Both the position numbers and the translations under genes were made by a program. DNA of 64,000 nucleotides from contig NZ_FXYD01000003.1 of the NCBI RefSeq assembly GCF_900185015.1, forward strand, positions 434,001-498,000, read 5' to 3'. Below, piece by piece: positions 9,328 through 18,562 of this stretch; position 1 is the first letter of the stretch, and each line of letters begins with the position of its first letter. Source of the stretch: Octadecabacter ascidiaceicola (GTDB lineage Bacteria > Pseudomonadota > Alphaproteobacteria > Rhodobacterales > Rhodobacteraceae). The notes under the pieces were generated by a model. That model was given only the letters and a program-made list of their open reading frames with translations. It was not told the DNA's origin and searched no databases.

Positions 9328-10294
9328 GTGCGGTTTTGCCTTCAGGGTGTCGCCCCATAAGCCGCAGAAGCGGCCCAGCGCGTAAGTATGTCCCCGTTTC
9401 GTGGCGCGAACGCGTGCGCAACACAGGCGTTGTTGCCGAAGCACCGGAGTTGCTTTCACGCAGTACGATATAAAGGCCAGATGCGATGATGATACTCGCA
9501 CCAATGATCGTTGCCGTGTCGATAACTTCGTCAAAGAGCCACGCGCCAAATATCGTCGCCCAGATAATCTGGCTGTATTGCATAGGCGCGATGATTGCAG
9601 CCTCACCAGCCTGATACGCAGCGATAATAAGGCGGCCTGCAGTCCAGGCAAACGCGGCCAACAATGCGACCAGGCCGAGGTGCTCAATCGGCATCGGCTT
9701 GTACACAAACGCAAGCGCGGCACCCATCAAAACGAAGTTGGCCACCATCGGATACAGCAGCATTACAATCGGACGTTCTTCCGATCCGATCCTGCGCACA
9801 ACTATAGACGCCAACGAACTGCCAATCGCGGCCGTCATCGCTGCTGCGTGACCCAAAGTCAGATCTGTCGCCCCCGGGCGCAGAACCACGATCACTCCAG
9901 ATAGCCCCACGATAACCGCGAGCCAACGACGCAGGCGCACCTGCTCCCCCAAAACAGGGATGGCAAGGATGGTGATCAAAAGTGGCGAGGCGAACAGGAT
10001 CGCGTAGGTTTGGGCCAATGGCAAAACGGTGAACGCATAAAATGCAGAAACCGCTGTTGCGACGGAAGCCACCGTTCGCAGGGCCATCCACCATGGATGA
10101 CGCGGTAGTAAATTTCCCGGCTTGGAATCCCGCATGAGGAAAACTGTTGCCAACGGAAAGCTAAAAAGGACCGAGAAGAAAACGATCTGGATTGGTGAAT
10201 AGGTCTCACCCAGCACCTTGATGAAGACATCATGTGTGGCGAAAACCGCGAAAGCGATCAGACCAAGAATCGCACCTTTTGCATTTGAAGACAT
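9320..10294 (-). CDS. DMT/EamA family transporter
   Basis: Ten-helix inner-membrane exporter of the drug/metabolite superfamily with two EamA repeats (starting around GAILGLIAFAVFATHDVF and around TLGHAAAMTAAIGSSLASIV). I chose ATG 10294 (MSSNAKGAILGL) giving 324 aa. An ATG 69 bp upstream lies inside the leuB terminator hairpin, so it is not credible as a start. Substrate is unknown; the family exports amino acids, metabolites or drugs. The gene is downstream of leuB but separated from it by that terminator. Confidence 0.87.
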   Translation of the reverse strand: MSSNAKGAILGLIAFAVFATHDVFIKVLGETYSPIQIVFFSVLFSFPLATVFLMRDSKPGNLLPRHPWWMALRTVASVATAVSAFYAFTVLPLAQTYAILFASPLLITILAIPVLGEQVRLRRWLAVIVGLSGVIVVLRPGATDLTLGHAAAMTAAIGSSLASIVVRRIGSEERPIVMLLYPMVANFVLMGAALAFVYKPMPIEHLGLVALLAAFAWTAGRLIIAAYQAGEAAIIAPMQYSQIIWATIFGAWLFDEVIDTATIIGASIIIASGLYIVLRESNSGASATTPVLRTRSRHETGTYLRAGPLLRLMGRHPEGKTAPK

Positions 10295-10342
10295 ACAGCA
10301 CCCATTTTCAGATACGGAACTGTTAGCACTAACATCCAATGC

Positions 10343-10373
10343 AAAAAAGCGGCGATTGTACATCGCCGCTTTC
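10343..10373 (-). terminator. Rho-independent terminator of leuB
   Basis: AAAGCGGCGAT / ATCGCCGCTTT stem with a four-base loop followed by TTTTTTG on the minus strand, about 30 bases after the leuB stop. Confidence 0.9.
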
Positions 10374-10403
10374 TAAACTGTTACAGACTTGAGTTGTGAG
10401 TGA

Positions 10404-11507
10404 TTAGAGGCTCTCGTCGAGGGCCGCCAGAATAGCATCGGTCATACCTGACGTGCTGACCGCTGTGCTGTTCGCGTCGCTCAGCAAATCGCCGGTGCGA
10501 ACGCCATCAGCGAGTACCTTTTCGATCGCTGCCTCAAGGCGTGTCGCTTCAGCACCCTCATCAATAGAATAACGCAGCGCCATAGCGAAGCTCAGGATAC
10601 AGGCAATCGGGTTCGCCTTACCTTGGCCCGTGATGTCAGGCGCAGAGCCGTGCACCGGTTCGTACATCGCCTTCGGGCGGCCATTTTCCATTGGCGCACC
10701 AAGAGACGCCGACGGCAACATGCCGAGGGAACCTGTGAGCATCGCGGCACAGTCAGACAGGATGTCACCAAACAAGTTATCTGTGTAGATCACATCGAAC
10801 TGCTTCGGCGCGCGCACCAACTGCATCGCGCCGTTGTCGGCATACATGTGGGACAGTTCTACCTCTGGGTAGTCTGCGTGGACTTCGGTCACGACGTCAC
10901 GCCACAGAATACCGGATTCCATAACGTTGGCTTTTTCCATGGAACACAGTTTCTTGTTGCGCTTCATCGCCATCTCAAATGCAGCACGTGCGCCGCGCTC
11001 AATCTCGGCTTCGGTATAGCGCTGTGTGTTCACACCAACGCGCATGTTGTCTTCCATGTGGATGCCGCGTGGCTCACCGAAGTACACGCCAGACGTCAAT
11101 TCGCGTACGATCATGATATCGAGGCCAGCAACGAGTTCTTTCTTCAGGCTCGAAAAATCAGCCAATGCGTCAAAACACTGCGCTGGGCGCAAGTTCGCGA
11201 AAAGGTCCATTTCCTTGCGCAGGCGAAGAAGGCCACGCTCAGGCTTTAGGCTGAAGTCCAGATCGTCGTATGCAGGGCCACCAACGGCGCCAAGAAGAAC
11301 CGCGTCGACCTCTTGTGCTTTGGCCATCGTGTCGTCGTGCAGCGGAACGCCGTGTTTGTCGTATGCGGCACCGCCGACCAAATCTTCGAATACATCGAAC
11401 TGCAGGTCACGCTTTGCGCCGAACCACTCAATAACGCGGCGTACTTCCGCCATGACTTCTTGGCCAATTCCATCGCCTGGCAGGATCAAAAGGGAAGGGT
11501 TCGACAT
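10404..11507 (-). CDS. leuB: 3-isopropylmalate dehydrogenase
   Basis: Third step of leucine synthesis: oxidative decarboxylation of 3-isopropylmalate to 2-oxoisocaproate with NAD. The 367-residue length is standard. The N-terminus [15 protein letters not shown], the substrate-binding [14 protein letters not shown], the metal-site stretch [12 protein letters not shown] and the C-terminal nucleotide loop [19 protein letters not shown] are all present. It follows leuC and leuD on the same strand but two unrelated genes and the leuD terminator lie between, so it is probably transcribed separately. It has its own terminator. Confidence 0.97.
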   Translation of the reverse strand: MSNPSLLILPGDGIGQEVMAEVRRVIEWFGAKRDLQFDVFEDLVGGAAYDKHGVPLHDDTMAKAQEVDAVLLGAVGGPAYDDLDFSLKPERGLLRLRKEMDLFANLRPAQCFDALADFSSLKKELVAGLDIMIVRELTSGVYFGEPRGIHMEDNMRVGVNTQRYTEAEIERGARAAFEMAMKRNKKLCSMEKANVMESGILWRDVVTEVHADYPEVELSHMYADNGAMQLVRAPKQFDVIYTDNLFGDILSDCAAMLTGSLGMLPSASLGAPMENGRPKAMYEPVHGSAPDITGQGKANPIACILSFAMALRYSIDEGAEATRLEAAIEKVLADGVRTGDLLSDANSTAVSTSGMTDAILAALDESL

Positions 11508-11652
11508 GTGAGAATTCCTAAGCTGATATAAGTTGGCTAGCGCCTAGCCCGTCAGGCGTTCTGGGTCAAGAAACCCACGAATTAACATCTCTCATCTCTC
11601 CATGTGCTAGCCGTTCCCAAACACACAAAAATCGAGGAATGAGGTGCGGGTT

Positions 11653-12876
11653 TTAGGGCGAAGATTGCAGGCGAACGTCCACCCAAACAAGGTGATGTGG
11701 CCCAGCGGCCAGACCATCGCTGCCGAGAAGCCCAGCCGCAAGATCATCTGGCGCGGGCCAAAAAACGCCAGCGTCGATGACCTCCATTTCGCGTGAAGGC
11801 AGAACATAAGACACACGTAGATTGCCCGGACCATCCTCGGGCCAGTCCGCCGTGTCAAATGCTGGATCACCGACATGATCCCTATCCGCCGAAATTACTG
11901 CCCCGACACTTCTTTGCATTGGGTCTTGGAGGTTTGGGTGCGTAAGCACCCTCCCAATTCCGCCCCTGATCCCTTCCCCGTCAAACGGGTCCGCGTTGAC
12001 GTTGCCGATTACGACCGGTGAAGTAAAATCAGCCTGCAGACTTCCATCTAACACGGCCTCCCAAACACGAAGCTCATCTCGGTTGCGCAACCCATTGAAA
12101 TCCTCCGGCCCATCAAAAACCGGTGCCGTTGCCGAGTACGCGAAGAGTGATATCACCGCGCCATCAACGTCGATCGGCACGATCCAATGACCGGTCGACG
12201 ACACAGGCAGGACATCCAAGACTTTTTCAGAAGGGAACGCCGCTCCATTCAATGTGGGCAGTTCTCGCCCCGGAACATCGCGCCAAAATAGGTCAGTTAA
12301 GTCAGTGATACTCTCGGTCAGGATTGGGTAGCGGGAAAACAGCGCCATGCCGCCATCCCCAAAGAAACGCCCATATCCCAATGCATCCCGTGCATCGCCG
12401 GTATAACCGTTACCATCAACATCCAAGCCCGTCTGCACCCCTGCATTTGGCTGCGCAGAATACTGAAATTCATATGGCCTGTGCAAACCTTCAGAGAACG
12501 TCGCCATTCCGACGCCACCAGCATCGTAATCGAAGTCAGTGAGCAAAAGAATGTCAGGGTTTACGCGGTTCACGACTGCAAGAATTGCGGCAATCTGCGG
12601 GTCTTCGTGTGCGAGTAGGTCGCGCAGCAGCAACCCTGGTCCGTCGCGACTTAGGGGTGCTGCAAACGTAGCGATTCGAACGGTTTCTGAAGTCTGGGCA
12701 ATGGCTGCAGTTACGCTAATTGCAACTGCCGCAAGTGCAGCGCCTAAACCTACGCTGGAAGCCCACCTTCGTCTTGCGCGCGAAGGTAAGCATTTTCGCG
12801 TTGAACGGCGATCATCTGTGCCACGCGGAGCATGGCGATACCGCGCATGATCATGCTGGCAGGAATAAAGGCCCAT
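11653..12876 (-). CDS. Endonuclease/exonuclease/phosphatase family protein, probably exported; start uncertain
   Basis: A member of the EEP (DNase I-like) fold: the core opens with ETVRIATFAAPLSRDGPG and NPDILLLTDFDYD, continues with a catalytic-looking VVIGNVNADPFDGEG (D-x-N type) and SADRDHVGDPAFDTADWPEDGPGNLRVSYVLPS, and ends with HHLVWVDV. Homologues act as secreted nucleases or phosphodiesterases; the substrate is unknown. A hydrophobic signal-like stretch (VGLGAALAAVAISVTAAIA) precedes the domain, but no ATG, GTG or TTG directly precedes it in frame. The nearest in-frame ATG (12876) overlaps the upstream membrane-protein gene by 127 bases. A frameshift or an unusual start near 12,750-12,790 is possible. 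Confidence 0.75.
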   Translation of the reverse strand: MGLYSCQHDHARYRHAPRGTDDRRSTRKCLPSRARRRWASSVGLGAALAAVAISVTAAIAQTSETVRIATFAAPLSRDGPGLLLRDLLAHEDPQIAAILAVVNRVNPDILLLTDFDYDAGGVGMATFSEGLHRPYEFQYSAQPNAGVQTGLDVDGNGYTGDARDALGYGRFFGDGGMALFSRYPILTESITDLTDLFWRDVPGRELPTLNGAAFPSEKVLDVLPVSSTGHWIVPIDVDGAVISLFAYSATAPVFDGPEDFNGLRNRDELRVWEAVLDGSLQADFTSPVVIGNVNADPFDGEGIRGGIGRVLTHPNLQDPMQRSVGAVISADRDHVGDPAFDTADWPEDGPGNLRVSYVLPSREMEVIDAGVFWPAPDDLAAGLLGSDGLAAGPHHLVWVDVRLQSSP

Positions 12877-13688
12877 GCAGTCATCGTCCAAATTAATGTG
12901 TGTGAATCCTGCAGTTGGATCGGGTTAAACATATCTGATGCGAGCTTCACGAGTGCTGGTATTAAGAATGGGAGCAAGAACCCTAAGATAAGGTTAAGCT
13001 GGCCGTCCCGTTCAAGACGTTCAACAACGTCTCCACCTGCAGTCGGGTCAAACGTCGGAAGGTTGATCCAGACATTGAAGCCACCGCGTTTGTTTGGCCA
13101 ATTCTTAACCCGCAGCACAAGAACGAAGAAAGCCAGTGAAAGTAAGGACACAAGATAGCTAAGGCCCGCCGCTGTGCGAACATTTTCAATCAGGTTTGTA
13201 CTCGCTTCAGCAGGCAACATAAGCACAACGAGGCGCACTGGGGAATATGGGAAATCCATTGCCTCTGCGAGGGAGCCCCCGACCATTTCGAACAAGACTG
13301 TCAGAGTCGTAGGTTCGGTTGCACCTTTTGCGATAACTGTGAGCGCAAGGATCGTGGAAGCGAGGCCAAAGAAGCGCACGCGGTTAAACGGCGGGGCGTC
13401 GCGAAATTCCATTAAGCTTGGTGAGCTTGAGTTGTATTCGACAAAAACAAAGACGCCGGCAACAATTGAAACAAGCGCTACGATTTGCACGGTATCTGCC
13501 GCCGTGCTCGCAAGCATCAACGATGGAGTGGCGATCATAAAAATCACCAAGACTGCCCGTAGGACAGCACCTGTCAGCCGTGAAATCACTGCGCCTTTAC
13601 CCTCATTTCGGTCGGTCGCGATACGATGCCGCGGCCTTGTCCCGTTTTGATCCTGCTCATTTACGGCAGGTTGCCTCATCTTCGCCAT
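12750..13688 (-). CDS. Conserved membrane protein of unknown function
   Basis: 312-residue protein if started at ATG 13688 (an upstream TTG would add 26 residues of non-conserved look). After a charged N-terminal region of about 40 residues there are about seven hydrophobic segments, including VLRAVLVIFMIATPSLMLAST, a VVALVSIVAGVFVFV-type helix and a C-terminal pair around LGFLLPFLIPALV and MTAWAFIPASMIM. A conserved-looking cytosolic part around DPTAGGDVVERLERDGQLN follows. I do not recognise the family. It immediately precedes, and overlaps, the EEP-domain gene, so the two probably form one unit. Confidence 0.7.
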   Translation of the reverse strand: MAKMRQPAVNEQDQNGTRPRHRIATDRNEGKGAVISRLTGAVLRAVLVIFMIATPSLMLASTAADTVQIVALVSIVAGVFVFVEYNSSSPSLMEFRDAPPFNRVRFFGLASTILALTVIAKGATEPTTLTVLFEMVGGSLAEAMDFPYSPVRLVVLMLPAEASTNLIENVRTAAGLSYLVSLLSLAFFVLVLRVKNWPNKRGGFNVWINLPTFDPTAGGDVVERLERDGQLNLILGFLLPFLIPALVKLASDMFNPIQLQDSHTLIWTMTAWAFIPASMIMRGIAMLRVAQMIAVQRENAYLRAQDEGGLPA

Positions 13689-13876
13689 AATGTTGCCCAC
13701 ATTCAGATTCCGGTTCAAGTCACTGTTCTGTTTTGCAAAAAATTCGGGGCCGAATTGCGGCAACACTGGTGCGAGATTGCAACCATTTCATTGGATTAGA
13801 ATGTTGCTGTCTAAATGTAGGGGGGAATGCCTGACCCAAGCACAAGTGACGTTTACGTCTACTTAGGACCTGCGCC

Positions 13877-13910
13877 AAAAAGAAGGAGGCGCCCGCTTGG
13901 ACGCCCCCTT
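13877..13910 (-). terminator. Rho-independent terminator of leuD
   Basis: A 12-bp stem (AAGGGGGCGTCC paired with GGGCGCCTCCTT, one or two G-T pairs) with an AAGC loop is followed by CTTTTT on the minus strand. It lies about 35 bases after the leuD stop. Confidence 0.85.
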
Positions 13911-13943
13911 GTGTTAGAAATGCCTTATTTCGTCGTTTTGGGA

Positions 13944-14549
13944 TTAGACCCAAGGACGATCGGCGGAAGCTTGCGCTTCGAATGTGTCGATTGCAGCGGC
14001 CTTTTCCATCGTCAAACCGATGTCATCCAAGCCGTTCATGAGGCAGTGCTTTTTGAAACTATCGACTTCAAAGGAGAAGACTTCGCCATCAGAAGAGGTG
14101 ACGGTCTGCGCTTCGAGGTCGACTTCAATGCGTGCGTTGGCACCCTTCTCGGCGTCCTTCATCAGGGCGTCGCGCTGATCTTCTGGCAAGACGACCGGCA
14201 GAATGCCGTTCTTGAAGCAGTTATTGTAGAAGATGTCAGCGAAGCTGGTTGAGATCACGCAGCGGATGCCAAAATCAGCAATCGCCCAAGGCGCGTGCTC
14301 ACGCGAGGAACCACAACCGAAGTTGTCGCCAGCTACAAGAATCGATGCCTCACGGTAGGCCGGTTTGTTCAGGACGAAATCAGCGATCTCGTTCCCTTCG
14401 CGGTCAAACCGCATTTCATCAAACAGGTTCACGCCGAGGCCGGAACGTTTGATCGTTTTCAAAAACACCTTCGGGATAATCATATCCGTGTCGATGTTTA
14501 CCAACGGCATTGGCGCCGCGATACCAGAGAGTTTGTCGAACTTTTCCAT
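13944..14549 (-). CDS. leuD: 3-isopropylmalate dehydratase small subunit
   Basis: 201 residues, the usual size. With LeuC it isomerises 2-isopropylmalate to 3-isopropylmalate. The swivel-domain signature [15 protein letters not shown] is intact, and the N-terminal [18 protein letters not shown] matches LeuD. A purine-rich ribosome site (AAAAGGAAAAGACG) precedes the ATG. An 11-bp phased repeat lies 80-125 bp upstream, in the gap to the Tat-signal gene. Terminated by the hairpin at 13877-13910. Confidence 0.97.
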   Translation of the reverse strand: MEKFDKLSGIAAPMPLVNIDTDMIIPKVFLKTIKRSGLGVNLFDEMRFDREGNEIADFVLNKPAYREASILVAGDNFGCGSSREHAPWAIADFGIRCVISTSFADIFYNNCFKNGILPVVLPEDQRDALMKDAEKGANARIEVDLEAQTVTSSDGEVFSFEVDSFKKHCLMNGLDDIGLTMEKAAAIDTFEAQASADRPWV

Positions 14550-14618
14550 CGTCTTTTCCTTTTCTGGCGTTAACTAAATTCGTCTTCGAAGTTAACGAAA
14601 GTAAACGCCTGAGTAAGA

Positions 14619-14673
14619 CCCAGAAACCGTATGGAAAGCATATGGGAACCGTATGGGTCCGGTATGGGTCTTT
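14619..14673. repeat. Four-copy 11-bp phased repeat (TATGGRNNCCG-like)
   Basis: TATGG occurs at 14630, 14641, 14652 and 14663, exactly 11 bases apart. The units are tatggaaagca, tatgggaaccg, tatgggtccgg and tatgggtcttt; a weaker unit (cccagaaaccg) precedes them. The spacing equals about one helical turn, so a protein could contact the same face at each repeat. It lies between leuD and the small Tat-signal gene, upstream of leuD. Confidence 0.6.
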
Positions 14674-14704
14674 TCAGTGGTCTGAGTCATGAGGTTATTG
14701 ATTT

Positions 14705-15235
14705 CTATTCCTGATCAGCCGATTGGGGCTGGTCGTGATGTGGATGTGCCGAGAATTCGGAACAGCATGCGTTGTCGATATTTGACAGTTCGGTGCGCAA
14801 GTCCGGTGGCGTAAGGTCGGCGGTGTCGATGTGTTTGACCACATCGCGAACCGCCGGCTTTGAAACCGTTTCAGCCGAAGTTGCTGTGCGGGCCGCAGCA
14901 GCCGTGCGGGTTGCCACAACGGATTTGGCCGGACGAATCCAAACCTTGCTGCGGGCCCAGCGCCCTGCCTGTGTGCGACCCTGAAGCGGACCAAGGATGC
15001 CCCGCTTGGACATATCCATCATCAGCTGTTCAGCTTGGCCCAGTTGCAAACCCAATTGCTTGGCCAGTGTGAACACCGAAAAGCTAACACGCGATTGCGA
15101 GTGATAGATTGCAGCATGAAGAGCGGACGCCGGATACGCGGCCTTAGTTGCAGCACCGATCGACGCGGACGGCACCAAGGGGGCGGCGAAAGCGCCCCCA
15201 AGCATTTGCAGAAATCCGCGCCGTTTGATCGACAT
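14705..15235 (-). CDS. Small Tat-signal protein in the leuC-leuD unit, function unknown
   Basis: 176 residues. The N-terminus [20 protein letters not shown] followed by VPSASIGAA has the twin-arginine motif and hydrophobic stretch of a Tat export signal. After it, a helical segment (AIYHSQSRVSFSVFTLAKQL then AEQLMMDMSKRGILGPL) resembles a winged-helix fold, which is odd for an exported protein. The C-terminal 60 residues are low-complexity, rich in Ala/Thr, and end in a His/Cys-containing tail (NACCSEFSAHPHHDQ) that could bind metal. Its ATG overlaps the leuC stop by one base (TAATG), so it is co-translated with leuC. From memory a protein of this kind sits here in other Rhodobacteraceae; its role is unknown. 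Confidence 0.65.
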   Translation of the reverse strand: MSIKRRGFLQMLGGAFAAPLVPSASIGAATKAAYPASALHAAIYHSQSRVSFSVFTLAKQLGLQLGQAEQLMMDMSKRGILGPLQGRTQAGRWARSKVWIRPAKSVVATRTAAAARTATSAETVSKPAVRDVVKHIDTADLTPPDLRTELSNIDNACCSEFSAHPHHDQPQSADQE

Positions 15236-16641
15236 TACATCAGCTCCCGAACGTCAGTCAGGTGGCCCGTGACTGCAGCAGCCGCCGCCATACCCGGAGA
15301 CACGAGGTGAGTGCGGCCTTTGTAGCCCTGACGACCTTCAAAGTTCCGGTTGGACGTGGATGCGCAGCGTTCGCCTTCGGCCAGTTGATCGGGGTTCATC
15401 GCTAGGCACATAGAGCACCCCGCCATGCGCCATTCGAAACCGGCGTCCTTGAAGATATCGGCAAGGCCTTCTTCTTCGGCTTGGGCGCGGACAAGGCCAG
15501 AACCCGGAACGACCATCGCCCGCATTCCGTCTTTGACCTTTTTGCCTTTCAGGATTTCAGCAGCGGCACGCAGGTCTTCGATACGACCATTGGTGCAGGA
15601 CCCGATAAAGACCGTGTCGATTTCGATGTCTGTCAGCTTTTGACCAGCGGTCAGGCCCATGTATTCGATGGAACGTGCAGCCGCGTCGACTTTGCCGCCC
15701 TTAAAGGATGCTGGGTCAGGCACGGTCGCGGTGATCGGTAGAACGTCCTCTGGGGATGTGCCCCATGTGACGGACGGCGCGATGTCTTCGCCTTTGATCG
15801 TAAGCTCAAGGTCCCAATGCGCGCCTTCATCGGAATAGAGCGTTTCCCACCATGCCTGCGCTTCGCCCCATTCAGCACCCGTTGGCGCATTTGGGCGGCC
15901 TTTGCAGTAGGCATAGGTTTTTTCGTCTGGCGCGATAAGGCCCGCACGTGCGCCGCCTTCGATCGCCATGTTGCAGACGGTCATGCGGCCTTCCATGGAC
16001 AGATCGCGGATCGCTTCGCCACAATATTCGATGACGTAGCCAGTACCGCCAGCGGTGCCTGTTTCGCCGATGATGTGCATCGTGATGTCTTTGGCGGTGA
16101 CGCCCGGATTCAGCTTGCCTGTGATCTCGACTTTGAAGTTCTTGGACTTCTTCTGGATCAGGGTTTGCGTGGCCAGAACGTGTTCAACTTCGGATGTGCC
16201 GATACCGTGGGCAAGTGCGCCGAATGCGCCGTGAGTTGCTGTGTGGCTGTCACCACAAACGACGGTCATACCCGGCAATGTCCAGCCCTGCTCGGGGCCA
16301 ACGATGTGCACGATACCTTGGCGCACGTCGGACACCGGATAGTAGTGGATGCCGAATTCCTTGGCGTTCGTGTCGAGTGCTTCGACCTGAATGCGGGAAT
16401 CCTCGGTCATGGTTTCGGCGTTCGCACGGTCCAGCGTTGTTGGAACGTTGTGGTCTGGTACGGCGATTGTCTTATCAGGCGCACGCACGGTACGGCCAGC
16501 CATACGCAGGCCTTCGAAGGCCTGCGGCGAAGTCACTTCGTGGACGAGGTGACGGTCAATATAAAGCAGGCAGGTGCCATCAGCGGATTCATCCGCTACG
16601 TGAGCATCCCAGATTTTATCATAAAGCGTTTTGGGGGACAT
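15235..16641 (-). CDS. leuC: 3-isopropylmalate dehydratase large subunit
   Basis: 468-residue aconitase-family subunit that carries the 4Fe-4S cluster. The three cluster cysteines are visible in [11 protein letters not shown] (around residue 348) and [13 protein letters not shown] (around 408-411). The N-terminal [20 protein letters not shown] and [20 protein letters not shown] are also family signatures. It is the first gene of the leuC-(Tat protein)-leuD unit. About 285 bp separate it from the divergent MscS gene. In that gap a TTGACA hexamer is present on the minus strand (16799-16804) but I could not pair it with a convincing -10. Confidence 0.97.
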   Translation of the reverse strand: MSPKTLYDKIWDAHVADESADGTCLLYIDRHLVHEVTSPQAFEGLRMAGRTVRAPDKTIAVPDHNVPTTLDRANAETMTEDSRIQVEALDTNAKEFGIHYYPVSDVRQGIVHIVGPEQGWTLPGMTVVCGDSHTATHGAFGALAHGIGTSEVEHVLATQTLIQKKSKNFKVEITGKLNPGVTAKDITMHIIGETGTAGGTGYVIEYCGEAIRDLSMEGRMTVCNMAIEGGARAGLIAPDEKTYAYCKGRPNAPTGAEWGEAQAWWETLYSDEGAHWDLELTIKGEDIAPSVTWGTSPEDVLPITATVPDPASFKGGKVDAAARSIEYMGLTAGQKLTDIEIDTVFIGSCTNGRIEDLRAAAEILKGKKVKDGMRAMVVPGSGLVRAQAEEEGLADIFKDAGFEWRMAGCSMCLAMNPDQLAEGERCASTSNRNFEGRQGYKGRTHLVSPGMAAAAAVTGHLTDVRELM

Positions 16642-16925
16642 GTGTCCTCTCCCGTTCTGTTTGTTGTGAGGAATGGTTCAGGCACGCCAACTTTCTATAC
16701 CGCACCTTCGGTACGAGGCATGCGAATGATCATAGGTGAGCGAGTATAGTGCGTGTGGCACCATAAAAGCGCCAAGGCAGGCGCGCGCGGTCATCCATGT
16801 CAAAAACTTGGGTCATGGGGGTCAGATATACAGGCATAGTGTTTCTATCAAGGGTCATCCGCATCTGAACACCTTGTGAATGTCACCGCTTGAAGGTTCA
16901 TAACACACCGTGGCACAGTCTCTAT

Positions 16926-18362
16926 ATGGCAGGACATGATACAGAAATACTCGACGACGCCGCTGAAAGCCCGAGCACCCAAGTTCCCGACGGAACGCTT
17001 GAACCTGCAACGGACCCTTCTGCTGCGCTGACTGAGATTAGCGAAGTCGGCCAGTCCTTGTTTTTACAGGCAGAAACCTTTGTTTCGTCACTATTTCGCA
17101 CGTGGAACCTTTATCAAGTTCTGATCGCGCTTTGCTTATTGGTGCTGTCGCTTGTCCTTCGAAGGGTTTTGGCACCGCGCCTGCGTGAATGGATGCGTAC
17201 GCGCGAAGGTTGGCCGAAGTGGCGGCTGCGCTGGCTACTTGTTATTCATAAACGGCTCGGCGGGATTATCTTCGTGGTGTTGATGTGGACTGTGGTCTTC
17301 CTGATGCGCGAATTTACTTGGTCCACGCCATATAGCTTTCATTGGCCATCACGATCTTATCTTTTGGGAATCATTGCGACGCTTGCGACCGCATGGCTTG
17401 TCGTGACCCTCGCAACGCGCCTGATCCATAACCCGTTAATGCGGCAAGTCGTGCGCTACGGGGCGTGGATATGGGTAACGATATCTATTCTTGGAATCAC
17501 GGACGAAATCGAACGGTTGTTTGATTCAATGGCTGTTGAGCTGGGTGAAACGCGGCTGTCGGTTTGGCTGGTTCTACAGGCCGTATTCATTCTCGGGCTC
17601 TTTTTCTTCGTCGCGCGTTTCTTGTCACGGACGGCCTCTGCGCAAATTCGCAGGAATGATGACATTAGCCCGTCGATGCAGGTTCTTATGGTCAAGTTCC
17701 TGCAAGTCGTGCTGTTTGGTGCGGCGTTCTTTATGGGGCTTCGATCTGTCGGGTTTGACCTTACGGGTTTGGCGGTTCTGTCTGGTGCGATTGGTCTGGG
17801 CCTTGGTTTTGGTTTGCAAAAAGTCGTGTCCAACCTTGTGTCGGGCATTATCATTCTACTCGATAAGTCGATCAAACCGGGTGACGTTATTACCGTGGGT
17901 GAAACGTTCGGTTGGATCAACTCGCTGGGTGCGCGATACGTATCCATCACTACGCGCGATGGGCGTGAATACCTGATCCCGAACGAAGATTTGATCACGA
18001 CCCAAGTGGTCAACTGGTCCCATTCAAACGATTTCGTGCGCTTGGACATCTATTTTGGTACCGCTTACGGTGACAACCCGCGTGAGGTGCGCAAGCTGGC
18101 GATTGAAGCGGCTGCAAGTGTGGACCGCGTGTTGGAATTCCGCCCCCCTGTTTGTCACATCGTGGGGTTTGGTGATTCATCGGTGGATTATATTCTGCGG
18201 TTCTGGATCAAAGACCCGACCGGCGGGCTGACCAACATCCGTGGCAACGTTTACTTGGCGTTGTGGGATGCATTTGCCGACAATGGCATCAGCATTCCGT
18301 TCCCGCAGCGCGAAGTGAAGATGATCGAAGGATCCGAGATCGCGCACAAGGCACTGGATTAA
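16926..18362 (+). CDS. Mechanosensitive ion channel, MscS family
   Basis: 478 residues if started at ATG 16926; an in-frame TTG at 16890 is possible, and neither has a good ribosome site. After an acidic N-terminus of about 50 residues there are five to six membrane segments. The pore helix and start of the beta domain, LGLGFGLQKVVSNLVSGIII followed by LLDKSIKPGDVITVGE, are unmistakable MscS features. The cytoplasmic domain (REYLIPNEDLITTQVVNWSH) is complete. It opens under membrane tension and releases solutes in hypo-osmotic shock. It is longer than E. coli MscS (286 aa) because of extra N-terminal helices. Its stop overlaps the convergent XRE gene by four bases. Confidence 0.92.
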   Translation: MAGHDTEILDDAAESPSTQVPDGTLEPATDPSAALTEISEVGQSLFLQAETFVSSLFRTWNLYQVLIALCLLVLSLVLRRVLAPRLREWMRTREGWPKWRLRWLLVIHKRLGGIIFVVLMWTVVFLMREFTWSTPYSFHWPSRSYLLGIIATLATAWLVVTLATRLIHNPLMRQVVRYGAWIWVTISILGITDEIERLFDSMAVELGETRLSVWLVLQAVFILGLFFFVARFLSRTASAQIRRNDDISPSMQVLMVKFLQVVLFGAAFFMGLRSVGFDLTGLAVLSGAIGLGLGFGLQKVVSNLVSGIIILLDKSIKPGDVITVGETFGWINSLGARYVSITTRDGREYLIPNEDLITTQVVNWSHSNDFVRLDIYFGTAYGDNPREVRKLAIEAAASVDRVLEFRPPVCHIVGFGDSSVDYILRFWIKDPTGGLTNIRGNVYLALWDAFADNGISIPFPQREVKMIEGSEIAHKALD

Positions 18363-18562
18363 ACTGCTTCGAGAATGTCAGCGGGCTGGCATTCAAGAAC
18401 AGCGCAAAGCTTTGCCAGGGTTTCAAACCTGATTCCCTTCACCTTGCCCGACTTCAAAAGGCTAAGGTTTTGTTCGGTAATTCCAATTTTGGCCGCCAGA
18501 TCGCGACCTTTTATCTTTCGCATGGCCATCATCACGTCGAGGCGCACAACTATTTCCATCAT
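18359..18562 (-). CDS. XRE-type HTH regulator (YozG-like), 67 aa
   Basis: Single-domain DNA-binding protein. The helix-turn-helix reads MRKIKGRDLAAKIGITEQNL followed by the recognition helix SLLKSGKVKGIRFETLAKLC, and it ends with the short PADILEAV tail of the HTH_26/YozG group. Its ATG overlaps the stop of the DUF2975 gene (ATGA), so the two are co-translated. In many bacteria this small regulator is paired with a DUF2975 membrane protein. The regulated target is unknown; autoregulation is likely by analogy. Confidence 0.88.
   Translation of the reverse strand: MMEIVVRLDVMMAMRKIKGRDLAAKIGITEQNLSLLKSGKVKGIRFETLAKLCAVLECQPADILEAV

Noticed and set aside
10295-10363. Upstream ATG for the EamA transporter
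   Set aside because: It lies within the leuB terminator hairpin.
15817-16749. Plus-strand open frame (310 codons) opposite leuC
   Set aside because: Antisense of leuC, no family features.
16799-16804. TTGACA as -35 of leuC
   Set aside because: No convincing -10 hexamer at 16-18 bases was found, so no promoter is called.
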